Assembly: GCA_027449865.1 (NCBI GenBank)
Contig: DAIDKV010000083.1
Location: 1-44,966 of the forward strand
DNA length: 44,966 nt
Source: Planctomycetales bacterium
GTDB lineage: Bacteria; Planctomycetota; Planctomycetia; Isosphaerales; Isosphaeraceae
Direction: 5' to 3'
The notes below the pieces were generated by a model that was given only the letters and a program-made list of their open reading frames with translations, made no database searches and was not told the DNA's origin. Of the stretch, positions 16,402 through 28,597 are shown one piece after another (position 1 is the stretch's first letter; each line of letters opens with the position of its first letter). The position numbers and the translations under genes are program-made.

Positions 16402-17631
16402 TCAAGAATTGTGGAACGCCATCGATTCCGCCAGGCGGGGATCACCAATCGGTAGGAGGGGTCGGGTTCGACCCGCCCAGGCCACAATCGCGCCGCAGAT
16501 CGACACCAGCATCACCAGGATCGAGAGATCCAGCCAGTTCGGACCGCTTGCCGCGCGTTGACATCCCGGCATGATGATCCAGTAGAGGTCGATGTAGTGA
16601 AAAATGAGGATCCAACCGGCGACCAGCGCGAGCCAGACCGGGTTTCGCTTCGTCGCGCGGAACAGCAGCAGCAGGAAGGGCACGGCGAAGTGCCCCAGGA
16701 CGAGCGCCCAGCTCAGGGCGTTCCAGGTCCCCTCGCGTCGGATCGCATACCAGCGAGTCTCCTCGGGAAAATTGGCGTACCAGATCAGGAAATACTGGCA
16801 GAAGGCGATGTAGGCCCAGAAAATGACGAATCCAAAGAGCAGTTTGCCAAGGTCGTGCAGGTGCTCGACACTGACGGCCTCACCGAGCCAACCGGCCGAG
16901 CGGCAGCCGATCGTCAAGAGTGTCAACGTCGCGAGCGAGCCCAGGATCGAACCCGCCCAGAAGTAGACGCCGAACATGGTCGAGGTCCAGTGCGGATCGA
17001 TCGACATCAGCCAGTCGAATCCGGCCAGACTCGCTGTATGCGCCAGCAGTAGCAGTCCCCAGGCCGACGACCCGACCATTCGGCGTCGGATCGATCGGTC
17101 CCTGGACTGATCTTGCTGTGTCGAGAGTTGGGTCATTCTCCAGGCGATCAGGGACCAGGCCGCGAAGTAAATGACCGCTCGGATATCGAAGAACGTGGGG
17201 TTGAGCCAGACCGCTTTCCGCGACAGTTCGTGGTCCGACGCGACACGTGAGGGATCGGCCCAGGCGTAGATCCGGCTGAGGTTCAGGGCGACCGGTATAA
17301 ACATCCCCGCGATCCAGGGGATCGGCCGCGTGAGGTTCTCCAGCAGCCGGCGAACCACGACCGACCAGACCGCCCCGGTCAGATGCAGGAGGAGGATCCA
17401 GGCCAACGCCCCGATGCTGATGGTTGTCACGAATATCAGGCCGACCAGGTACGAGCCGGCGAGTCGGCGGCCGTCCATTCCCGGGGCAAAACCCGCGAGC
17501 ATGCCCACGGCAAACGCCACTCCAGACGCTAGCGCCAGCATCACGAAACCACGTGCCAGCCCCGCTCCAGGCGACGGAGGCAGGTGAAGCGCCAGCGAAT
17601 CGCTCTCGTTCGCGGAGGGTTCGTGATTCAT
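16402..17631 (-). CDS. actF: Alternative complex III subunit ActF (NrfD-like membrane protein)
   Basis: A 409-residue polytopic membrane protein with about ten hydrophobic segments, of the NrfD-like fold that forms a quinol-facing subunit of ACIII. Visible features are HLTGAVWSVVVRRLLEN, PVALNLSRIYAWADP, GFDWLMSIDPHWTSTMFGVY and FAQYFLIWY-type segments, the last as FCQYFLIWYANFPEE; these are typical of the ActF family. The start at 17631 overlaps the actE stop by four bases (ATGA), which indicates translational coupling and excludes an upstream ATG at 17724. The following cytochrome gene is 12 bp away. Confidence 0.9.
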   Translation of the reverse strand: MNHEPSANESDSLALHLPPSPGAGLARGFVMLALASGVAFAVGMLAGFAPGMDGRRLAGSYLVGLIFVTTISIGALAWILLLHLTGAVWSVVVRRLLENLTRPIPWIAGMFIPVALNLSRIYAWADPSRVASDHELSRKAVWLNPTFFDIRAVIYFAAWSLIAWRMTQLSTQQDQSRDRSIRRRMVGSSAWGLLLLAHTASLAGFDWLMSIDPHWTSTMFGVYFWAGSILGSLATLTLLTIGCRSAGWLGEAVSVEHLHDLGKLLFGFVIFWAYIAFCQYFLIWYANFPEETRWYAIRREGTWNALSWALVLGHFAVPFLLLLFRATKRNPVWLALVAGWILIFHYIDLYWIIMPGCQRAASGPNWLDLSILVMLVSICGAIVAWAGRTRPLLPIGDPRLAESMAFHNS

Positions 17632-18284
17632 GGCTTCAATTCTCCCCGGATCGATTCCGGTACATCGGTAATGCCCGCGTTCTGGCTCCTGGAAAGGGCT
17701 CGCACGTAGGCGATAATCGCCCATCGGTCGCGAACCTTGATCTGCGGGCCATATGGCATCATTCGTCCCTTCCCGTTGCTGATCACATCGAAGAACTGGC
17801 CGTCCGGCATCAGGGCGTGGAGCGCATCCGTGATACCCGCGACGCCGGTCAGGCCATATTGTGTGATGACTCCATTGCCCTTACCGGTCGCACCATGGCA
17901 CGGTGCGCAAAAGATCCCATAACGTTCCTGGCCGCGCTGTAGCAACTTCATGTCGACCCGCAACGGGTTCACCGTCACCCAGGTCGTCCCCTTCTTACCC
18001 CGGTAGTAGGCATCATCCTCCCGGAGGAGGTCGGGGTTTTGCCGGGGCGAGCCGGCGTCACACTCGTAATCGGTCCCGCCGAACGGTACCGTTCCCGCGG
18101 GGGGTGTGCGCATCGCTCGCCCATCCGCGAAGAAAGGTCCCGCCGCCTGCGGGTTGTACCTCGGCTGGAAATCCATGTCCGAGAAGACCATCAGCGGGCG
18201 ACGATCGCTGACTGTCCCGCGCGTTCCCATCTCGCGGATGACCAGCGCGGTTAGCATCGCCAATCCCAGGAAGACCCACCGCAT
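17628..18284 (-). CDS. actE: Alternative complex III subunit ActE (monoheme cytochrome c)
   Basis: A 218-residue cytochrome c subunit of ACIII. An N-terminal hydrophobic helix (residues 2-17) exports or anchors it; no lipobox Cys is present. A conserved segment DMDFQPRYNPQ and a stretch LREDDAYYRG precede the heme motif CAPCH at 126-130. GATGKGNG follows the heme, and Met176 in GRMMPYG is the likely axial ligand. The gene starts 94 bp after the actC-actD stop with a GAGG somewhat far upstream, and its stop overlaps the actF start (ATGA). The heme receives electrons from the pentaheme ActA in this complex. Confidence 0.92.
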   Translation of the reverse strand: MRWVFLGLAMLTALVIREMGTRGTVSDRRPLMVFSDMDFQPRYNPQAAGPFFADGRAMRTPPAGTVPFGGTDYECDAGSPRQNPDLLREDDAYYRGKKGTTWVTVNPLRVDMKLLQRGQERYGIFCAPCHGATGKGNGVITQYGLTGVAGITDALHALMPDGQFFDVISNGKGRMMPYGPQIKVRDRWAIIAYVRALSRSQNAGITDVPESIRGELKP

Positions 18285-18378
18285 CGGTATCAGACCTCGC
18301 TCTCCAGAGTAGGGCCCAGGCCATTCTTCCGCGGGCGAACACGGCTTCGTTCTCCAGGGCCGCCCGCGGCCCGCCGTT

Positions 18379-20357
18379 TCACTCGCCTCGCACCGCTTCC
18401 AGGCTTAACGCCCCCGACCCATCGAGCAGTGCGACGATCCGATCAGGGTCAAAGGCCGGATCGTCGGCATCGATCGCCAGGAAGAACCCGTCATCGGTCG
18501 CGCGGCCGAAGTCACGCCCGCGGAAGAGCGGGTGGTAGAGCCGAGGGAGCCGGTTGAGCAACAGCATCCCGAGAATCGTGCCGAAGGTCGCGTACAGCAC
18601 CATCGTCTCGAACGAGATCGGCACGAAAGCCTCGGCGCTGTTCAAGGGCTTACCTCCCGTCACCAGCGGGTAGATCGAGGTGCTCAGGTACCACTGGAGC
18701 GTTTGCGCGAACGTCACGCCCGTCAGACCCCCGACGAACGTGAAGAAGCGAACTCGCGACCGGCTCAGACCCATCGCCTGGTCCATCCCGTGGATGGGGA
18801 ATGGTGAGAATGTGTCGAACTTCCGATAGCCCGCCGCCCGAACCTGACCGGCCGCCGCCAGAAGTTCTCCGGGCGTCCCATATCGCGCCAGTACCCCATG
18901 TACGGCCGCGTCCTCTCCATCGTCCTCCACCAAATCGTCTCCGATGATCTCCATCGGACCCCGCTCCACAGGCGCTGGCTCTCCCGACGACCCATGGCCG
19001 CCCGCGTGTGGATCGGCCTGCGGCAGGAACGCCTTGACCTCGCTGACGGCCACCATCGGCACGAATCGAAGGAACATCAGGAACGCTGTCGAGAACAGTC
19101 CGAAGCCGCCGATCAGCAATGCGATATCCACCCAGGTTGGGTAGAACATCTTCCAGCTCGACGGCAGGTAATCGCGGTGCAGGCTCGTCACCACGATCAC
19201 GAACCGCTCGAACCACATTCCCACGTTCACCAGGAGACTGATCAGGAACATCGCGAACGGCGTCGTTCGGAACCAGCGGAACCAGAAGAGCTGCGGCGCC
19301 AGCACGTTGCACGCGATCATCGTCCAGTAGCACCAGGCATACGGACCGGTCGCGCGGTTGTAGATCAGGTATCCCTCGAACATGTTGCCGCTGTACCAGC
19401 CGCTGGCCGCCTCGATGGTGTAGCCGTACCCCATCAGAAGACCGGTCGCGAGGATCAGCTTGCAAAGGATCTCCAGGTGTCGAGACGTCACCACGTCTTT
19501 CAGCCCGCAGGCGACGCGGAGAGGAATGATCAGCGTCAGCACCATCGCCAGACCGGAAAAGATGGCTCCCGCCACGAAGTAAGGCGGAAAGATCGTCGTG
19601 TGCCAGCCAGGGATCACCGATGTGGCGAAGTCGAAGCTGACGATCGTATGCACGCTCACCACAAGCGGTGTCGCCAGCCCGGCCAGCATCAGGTAGCCGG
19701 TCTCATAGTTGTGCCAGTGCCGTCCCGAACCCCGCCATCCCAGCGCCAGGAATCCATAGATGTGCTGCGGAAGCCAGCGCGTCGCCCGGTCGCGTAGTGT
19801 CGCGAAGTCGGGTATCAGGCCGTAGTACCAGAACAGCGTCGATACCGTCGCATACGTCGCCACGGCCGCGAAATCCCAGGAGAGTGGACTGCGGAAGTTC
19901 GGAAAGATCATGTTGACATTGGGGGCCGGCGCCAGATACCAGAACATCCAGGCGCGGCCCAGGTGAATGGAGACAAAAAGCCCGGCGCAGGCGACGGCGA
20001 AGAGGGTCATCGCCTCGGCGAACCGATTTAGGGCCGATCGCCACTTCTGCCGGAACAGGAACAGGATCGCCGAGATCAGCGTTCCGGCGTGGCCAATGCC
20101 CACCCAGAAAACGAAGTTCGTGATGTCGAAGGCCCAGCCGACCGTCTGGTTCATCCCCCAGACGCCGATGCCGGTCGAGATCACGTAGGCCGTCATCAGT
20201 CCGCCGGTCAGGGCGGCCGACGAGCAGATGATCATCGCAATCCACCACCAGGCGGGCGCCCGCCGCTCAACCAGCCTGCATATCAGGTCGGTCAGCGAGT
20301 GGAAGCTATGATTGCCGCCGATCAGGGGCGGCTCCGTCATTTCCTCCCCGTGGCGAC

Positions 20358-20361
<4 letters not shown>
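18379..20361 (-). CDS. actC: Fused alternative complex III subunits ActC and ActD
   Basis: A 660-residue protein that joins two ACIII subunits. Residues about 1-455 are ActC, an NrfD/PsrC-type membrane protein with about ten transmembrane helices that forms a quinol site (segments GMNQTVGWAFDITNFVFWVG, SVHTIVSFDFATSVIPGWH, NMFEGYLIYNRATGPYAWCYW, NVGMWFERFVIVV). A charged, Gly/Asp-rich linker of about 30 residues follows (HAGGHGSSGEPAP...EDDGEDAA). Residues about 487-660 are ActD (DUF3341): YGTPGELLAAAGQVRAAGY, SPFPIHGMDQAMG, then two transmembrane helices. In the best-studied ACIII complexes these are separate proteins. The ATG at 20361 overlaps the actB stop (ATGA). No stop or frameshift lies between the two parts. 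Confidence 0.92.
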
Positions 20362-23476
<3,115 letters not shown>

Positions 23477-23480
<4 letters not shown>

Positions 23481-24130
23481 CGGTGACATCCTGTGCAGGT
23501 CTCCGGGGCTCGAATTCCGAACTGGTCCTTCAACGTCAGGCCATAATCCCGCTGGTTCTGACCCTGGGGCGGCTGCCACTCGAAATTCGTCGACTGGTCA
23601 GGTGGGCGGAGATGCTCCTCGGGATGCCGATGGCACTCCAGGCACCATCCCATGCTGAGCGGTTTCTCGTGGACAACCACCGGCATCTCATTGACCTTGC
23701 CGTGGCAACTCACGCAGCCCACCCCGCGACGCACATGGACCGCATGATTGAAATACACGTAGTCGGGAGTCTGGTGGACCCGCTCCCAGCGGACCGGGCC
23801 GCCACCGGCCCAGCTCACTCGGATCGCTTCCAGTTGCGGGCTGTCCGCCTTGATCGCCTGGTGGCAATTCATGCAGGTCTGGGTCGGCGGAATCTTCGCC
23901 ACCGACGATTCCTCGACTCCTGTATGACAGTAAAGACAGGACAGTCCCAGCCGTCCGGCGTGTAACTCATGCGAGTACGCCACCGGTTGCTTCGGTGCAT
24001 AACCGACACGCGTGTACTCGGGCGGGGCGTAATAGTAAAGACCCGTGATGCCGAGGACGACGGAGACGAACGCTCCGGCCATGCCTCGACGCAACCAGTT
24101 ATCCGCTCGCTGTGTGAAGATCAGTGGCAA
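23477..24130 (-). CDS. actA: Alternative complex III subunit ActA (pentaheme cytochrome c)
   Basis: A 217-residue cytochrome with one N-terminal transmembrane helix (about residues 17-34) and five CxxCH heme sites at 65-69, 86-90, 139-143, 163-167 and 212-216; the last site ends one residue before the stop. This matches the pentaheme subunit that passes electrons from the Fe-S chain of ActB to periplasmic cytochromes. I choose the TTG at 24130: GGGAGG lies 5 bp upstream and the protein then begins PLIFTQRADNWLRRG, as family members do. An in-frame ATG at 24196 would add 22 basic residues and has a weaker AGAGGG upstream. First gene of the ACIII operon. Confidence 0.9.
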
Positions 24131-24399
24131 TGGAGCCTCCCGACTGTTGGTCGGCCATCCTCCTCGGTCACTACGCCGCGACCGAGAAAGGAACATCCGT
24201 CGTCCCTCTCGAAGTCCGAACCTTGCTTCGAGGATCGAACGCAGGATCTTGCCCGTTCCCGAAGACCCGAAGGAGAAAATCGCCGCAATCGTCGAGGCGA
24301 GTGGGGCAAGAACCCCGACTCCTTCATCGCAGGTCCGAACGGCCGCCTGTTTTGTCCATGCAGCGCTGCATAGACGACGATCACATAAGTGGTTCCTGG

Positions 24400-24452
24400 T
24401 TTGTTGAGGTCAACAAAAAAACCCCACCGATGCGATCATTCGCACCGTGGGG
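24400..24452 (-). terminator. Intrinsic terminator in the actA leader, with adjacent palindrome
   Basis: On the minus strand the stem CCCCAC/GTGGGG (24447-24452 with 24422-24427) encloses an inner TGCGA/TCGCA stem with a 4-base loop and is followed by seven T (24421-24415), a textbook intrinsic terminator. Right after it is a palindrome TTTGTTGA-gg-TCAACAAA (24400-24417). It lies 270-320 bp upstream of the actA start and reads in the same direction. No gene is recognised upstream of it on this strand, so it either ends a small RNA or attenuates the ACIII operon. Confidence 0.65.
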
Positions 24453-24754
24453 CCACCATAGCCGCGGTATCCTCACCCGGCATGAGTGAGGTCCAATCGC
24501 TTTTACAATAACACATCGATCGCAAAAAGGAAGTAGTCTCTCAGGAATCATCGACACGCCGCTGGTATGGGCGTGAGAATTGAGCGGATGGGAGGAGCCA
24601 GGGCGCTCCACCATTCGCTTTTCGCACCATTTTCCTGATGCGATAATGGATCGAAGGAGGATGGGAGTCCATGCATGGACCTTGCCCTATGAGGTTGGGG
24701 GGTCCTTCGGGACGGATTTCCCGGGCCGTTCTGTTCGAGAAAGGTCGATGTGAA
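24453..24754. other. Divergent intergenic region, possible small RNA or structured leader
   Basis: 302 bp between the terminator upstream of actA and the gene at 24755. On the minus strand a CCTCAC/GTGAGG hairpin (about 24473-24493) precedes the terminator. I see no convincing protein-coding gene. The promoter(s) of the 24755 gene and of any leader RNA must lie here; no clear -35/-10 pair was identified. Confidence 0.4.
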
Positions 24755-26224
24755 ATGGGCGTTCGACAAATCTCCGCTCTGTTCTCCGTGCTTGCCGTGG
24801 CCTGGTGTTCCGCGAGCGTTCTGGCCGAGGGGCCCCGTGAAGTCACCTACAACAGGGAGATTGCCCCGATCCTGTTTCGAAACTGTGCTCCCTGCCACCG
24901 GCCCGGAGAGGTCGCTCCCTTCTCGCTGCTGACGTATCGTGACACCGCGAGGCGTTCCACACAGATTGCCGAGCTGACTTCAAGCCGGGTCATGCCTCCC
25001 TGGAAGGCCGAGCATGGCCAGGTCTCGTTCGCCGACGAGCGGCGGCTCTCGGATGGCGAGATCGCCCTGATCCGTCGATGGGCCGAGTCGGGGGCCGTCG
25101 AGGGAGATCCCGCCGACTTGCCCGAAGTCCCCAGGTTCGCCACGGGCTGGAGGCTGGGCGAGCCCGACATGATTGTCAGGATGCCGGAGCCGTATACCCT
25201 GGCTGCCTCGGGACCCGACGAGTACCGATGCTTTGTGCTGCCGATCCAGATCCCGGAAGGCAAGTACATCACCTCGATCGAGTACCGGCCCGGTAATCGG
25301 AGAGTGGTCCACCACGCGGTGTTCACCTCGATGCCCCACAAAATGGCTGCGGCCAGGCTCGCCGAGGGCGACGGCCGAAGCTTCCTTTCGGGACTGGCCC
25401 CGCCGGGGCAGATCCTCTCCGGTCAACTCTCGATCTGGACGCCCGGGATGGAGCCGAGCCGACTGCCCGACGACCTCGCCGCTCGATGGCCGAGCAACAC
25501 CGACCTGATCCTCCAGCTTCACCTCCACCCCAGCGGCAAACCCGAGGTCGAGCAGTCCACGCTCGGCATCCACCTCACCGATCGAAAACCTGGCGCAGGG
25601 CTAAAGATCATTGTCCTCTTCAATAGCCAGATCGACATCCCCCCCGGTCGGGCCGGCGACGAGGTCCGAGCGTCGAAGATGCTCCTCGCCGACACGGAGA
25701 TCTACGGGATCTTCCCCCACATGCATCTGATCGGCCGGACCATCCGGGCCGAGGCGACACTGCCCGATGCGACCAGGGTTCCCCTGATCTCGATTCGCGA
25801 CTGGGATTTTAACTGGCAGAACTACTACCGATACGCGAGTCCACTCCACCTTCCGGCCGGCACGAAGATCGACGTCCGCTGGACTTACGACAATTCGGCC
25901 GAGAACCCGGCCAATCCCAGCCATCCGCCCCGGCGCGTTACCTATGGCGAGCAGACGACCGACGAGATGGCCTTCCTGGTCTTTGACGCCATCTCGTCCG
26001 GTTCCCTCACGCCCGAGGAGCTGGCCCGTCGCTCCGCCATCGCGATGGGTCTGCTGGACAGTGACCGCAATGGCCTCCTGGACGTCCAGGAACTGGCCCT
26101 CGCGTTCGGGCGAACGAACCCCGCCGATATCAGAAAGCGAATCGCCATGTACGACAAGGACGGAGATTTCCAACTCAACGCCCGGGAATTTGTCGAAACA
26201 TTCAAGGCGATTGGCCTTCATTGA
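24755..26224 (+). CDS. Secreted heme/copper protein with EF-hands (ascorbate-dependent monooxygenase-like)
   Basis: A 489-residue exported protein combining three metal sites. Signal peptide residues 1-24 (SVLAEG). A cytochrome-c-like motif CAPCH at 44-48 sits in NCAPCHRPGEVAPF. The central part resembles copper type II ascorbate-dependent monooxygenases (PHM/DBM fold): His pair 186-187 (VVHHAVF), H-x-H 256/258 (LQLHLHPSG), H-x-H 322/324 (FPHMHLIG) and Met405 in TTDEM. Two EF-hand loops close the protein: D435-x-D437-x-N439-G...E446, and D467-x-D469-x-D471...E478. The ATG at 24755 gives a signal peptide at the N-terminus; an ATG at 24671 is less likely. Its tail overlaps the convergent hydrolase gene by 7 bp. 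Substrate unknown. Confidence 0.85.
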   Translation: MGVRQISALFSVLAVAWCSASVLAEGPREVTYNREIAPILFRNCAPCHRPGEVAPFSLLTYRDTARRSTQIAELTSSRVMPPWKAEHGQVSFADERRLSDGEIALIRRWAESGAVEGDPADLPEVPRFATGWRLGEPDMIVRMPEPYTLAASGPDEYRCFVLPIQIPEGKYITSIEYRPGNRRVVHHAVFTSMPHKMAAARLAEGDGRSFLSGLAPPGQILSGQLSIWTPGMEPSRLPDDLAARWPSNTDLILQLHLHPSGKPEVEQSTLGIHLTDRKPGAGLKIIVLFNSQIDIPPGRAGDEVRASKMLLADTEIYGIFPHMHLIGRTIRAEATLPDATRVPLISIRDWDFNWQNYYRYASPLHLPAGTKIDVRWTYDNSAENPANPSHPPRRVTYGEQTTDEMAFLVFDAISSGSLTPEELARRSAIAMGLLDSDRNGLLDVQELALAFGRTNPADIRKRIAMYDKDGDFQLNAREFVETFKAIGLH

Positions 26225-28266
26225 CCCGGACGCTTTGCCGAGCGATCCGAATCGTGGTGAGGCTTCTTGATCCGGTCGGCCGCCGTTCGGGCGACAAGGT
26301 CGGGCAGGTCGTAAACGTGCAGCGCCCCGGGCACGACATTGGAAAGTGGCATCTGGATAACCCCTTGCTTCACCACGTCTTCCCACGACGTGATCGATCG
26401 CTCCATCGCCACGTCCGAGATCCGGTCGTGATCGTCCAGGAACGCGGCATGAAGCGCGATGGGGCCCGCCGCTCCGACGCCGACCAGCCGGTAACGGCGA
26501 CGCTCGCCGGTCGCGGGATCGTCGAGACCCTCCAGTACGGCGAGGACATCAACAACCCGCTGGCCCAGCAACGGGCGTCCGAGGTGGAACGCCAGGAAAG
26601 CCTCCTTCCAGTCGGCGCCGAACCATTTCGCATCGTTCACCCTGGCGCCGGGCTGGGTCTCGCCCATCCCGCGTGGCTGGATCAGGATCGTACCGTCCGT
26701 CAGCTTGAGGAGTTGCTCCACGCTGGTAGGCCACTCCTCGACGACACGCACGACCTTTCTCACGTGTGACTGGACACGTGAGCTCGCGATTTCGATGGCC
26801 GGCACAAGGATTCCCGGCTCGACCTCGAAGATCCACTTATCGACCCGGCGATCGCCGACCTCGATCGACGCGACAATCCGGGGCCTGGCGGGCAAGATCC
26901 TCCGGCCGGCCAGCCCGATCAGCCGGCGGACTTCGTTGCGTAATTCGACGTCGGAACGCTTTGGCCTGGCGGCTCGGAGTTCCCCGGCGCGGGTGGCATT
27001 CAGGTCGAAGACGGATCGCTCGCCCGGGAACTCGCGAAGCACCTGGCCGCTCGTGGTGCATTGGAGATCCGCGATGGGCGCGATCGATGTCCTGGGCTCG
27101 TCGATCGGCTCATCCTTCCTCAACAGCCACCGCGACATCCACCGAGCCACCGCGACTCGACGCGGTCCGGTGAAGCCGTGCGGCTCGTCGGATTCGAACA
27201 GGTCTACTCGTTCGCCGAAGCCGAGCCGGCCGTAAATCTGCTTGCACTCGCGGAAGGTGATCCAGCTTCCGTCGATGTCGAAGAAGTCCTGGGTGCCGAC
27301 CGAGAGCAGTGTCGGCTTTGGTGCTCGCATCGTGATGTAATCGGCATGTTCCATTCCGAATGCGACCTGCCCTGTAATGTTCTGCTCGGCATCCTGAGGC
27401 CCGATCGTGGCGAACAGCCGTTCCAGCGAGGTGATGTAGCACGACGGGGCGGCCACCGCGATTCGATCATCGAGCGCCATGAGGTAGGCGGTCATTGTTC
27501 CACCGCCGGAATTCCCGGTGCAGCCGAGGCGGTGGGGATCAATTTCCGATCGGCTCGCAAGGTAGTCGAGTGCTCGGATTCCGTCCCAGATTCGATAGCC
27601 GGCCAGCTCTCGGCCAACGAGCAGCGCTCCGAAATTGGCCATGGAGTGCTCCGTGGTGCCACGGATCACCGGCTTGCCGTGGTCGTCGAGTCTCTGGAAT
27701 CGCTCGCCCTGGCCGATGGGATCGTAGCAGAGCACGGCCATTCCGTTCCGTGCGAGCAGGATCGCCGCGCGCTGGTAAGTCTCGCCCGCCTTGCCCTCGT
27801 CGCTGTGCCCGCACGGCAGGAGGATGCCCGGGCACGGCAGCCGGCCCTCGGGGATGTAAAGGTTAGCCGTCACGTGGTGATTCGGTCGGCTGGCGAAGAT
27901 CACGTTCTCGACGCGGTAGCCGTCGCGGCGGTGGACGCTCACGACGCGCGCTTCGAGCGGCGTCCGCTCCGGCAGGTCGCCGAGCGCCTGTTGGAAGAAG
28001 GCACGCACCGATCGTTGACGCGCGGCGATCTGCTCGGGCGTTTTGATCGCGGCGATTGCCCCGCGCCGGGCGTCGAATGCCTGCCGGGCCAGGTTGAGTT
28101 GGTTCCGATGCAGCATTTCCCCCGGCGGTGCGATCGAGTGATCGCCTGGGTCAATCACCCGGAGGTCGATCGCGCTGGCCGGAGGTTCTCCCGCATGGGC
28201 GGGAAGGATTGGGACAACGAGGATTGCCGCGGCCAGTGCGGCGCGGATTCGAGCGTTTGGGCCCAT
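26218..28266 (-). CDS. Secreted two-domain alpha/beta hydrolase (acetyl xylan esterase-like)
   Basis: A 682-residue exported protein with a signal peptide (residues 1-25, AHAG-EP). Domain 1 (about 60-380) is an acetyl-xylan-esterase-like alpha/beta hydrolase: nucleophile Ser253 in GNSGGG, acid in GTQDFFD (D327 or D330) and His363 in EPHGF. Domain 2 (about 420-670) looks like a second alpha/beta hydrolase fold whose nucleophile elbow reads GVGAAG (596-601) with Ala where Ser would be, so it is probably inactive. The ATG has GAGGAGG 7-8 bp upstream. Likely substrate: acylated plant or algal polysaccharide, inferred. It converges with and overlaps the gene at 24755 by 7 bp. Confidence 0.85.
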   Translation of the reverse strand: MGPNARIRAALAAAILVVPILPAHAGEPPASAIDLRVIDPGDHSIAPPGEMLHRNQLNLARQAFDARRGAIAAIKTPEQIAARQRSVRAFFQQALGDLPERTPLEARVVSVHRRDGYRVENVIFASRPNHHVTANLYIPEGRLPCPGILLPCGHSDEGKAGETYQRAAILLARNGMAVLCYDPIGQGERFQRLDDHGKPVIRGTTEHSMANFGALLVGRELAGYRIWDGIRALDYLASRSEIDPHRLGCTGNSGGGTMTAYLMALDDRIAVAAPSCYITSLERLFATIGPQDAEQNITGQVAFGMEHADYITMRAPKPTLLSVGTQDFFDIDGSWITFRECKQIYGRLGFGERVDLFESDEPHGFTGPRRVAVARWMSRWLLRKDEPIDEPRTSIAPIADLQCTTSGQVLREFPGERSVFDLNATRAGELRAARPKRSDVELRNEVRRLIGLAGRRILPARPRIVASIEVGDRRVDKWIFEVEPGILVPAIEIASSRVQSHVRKVVRVVEEWPTSVEQLLKLTDGTILIQPRGMGETQPGARVNDAKWFGADWKEAFLAFHLGRPLLGQRVVDVLAVLEGLDDPATGERRRYRLVGVGAAGPIALHAAFLDDHDRISDVAMERSITSWEDVVKQGVIQMPLSNVVPGALHVYDLPDLVARTAADRIKKPHHDSDRSAKRPGQ

Positions 28267-28597
28267 GGGCGTACCTCCTCGGGAATAGGGACAGGCTCAC
28301 GCTACGAGACGCCGGCGCACCGGTCAATGACCGCGAGGGAATCGCGCGTTCCCGAGCCGGGCGCCAGAGCTTCGGCGGGAGGATCGTTACGACTGAACCG
28401 GAGCGGCGGCGAGGGAGGATATTTGAAGGCCCCGGACTGTTCGATGCACCTTTGCGAGTTCTCTCCGTACCGATCCCCGTTCTATGGTGCCATTGATAAG
28501 GTTCCGATTTGGGATACGAGTCCCATCGGCCGTCGCCAGGCGAGAATTTTTCTCGACCAGCGCCAGATTCCACGAGAGTTATCGACGAGGAGTGATC
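28267..28597. other. Divergent intergenic region
   Basis: 331 bp between the divergent hydrolase and giant surface-protein genes. It presumably holds both promoters. No clear promoter boxes, operator or small gene is seen. Confidence 0.4.

Noticed and set aside
18898-19797. 299-residue open frame on the plus strand
   Set aside because: Antisense to the actC-actD gene; His/Arg-rich with no family features.
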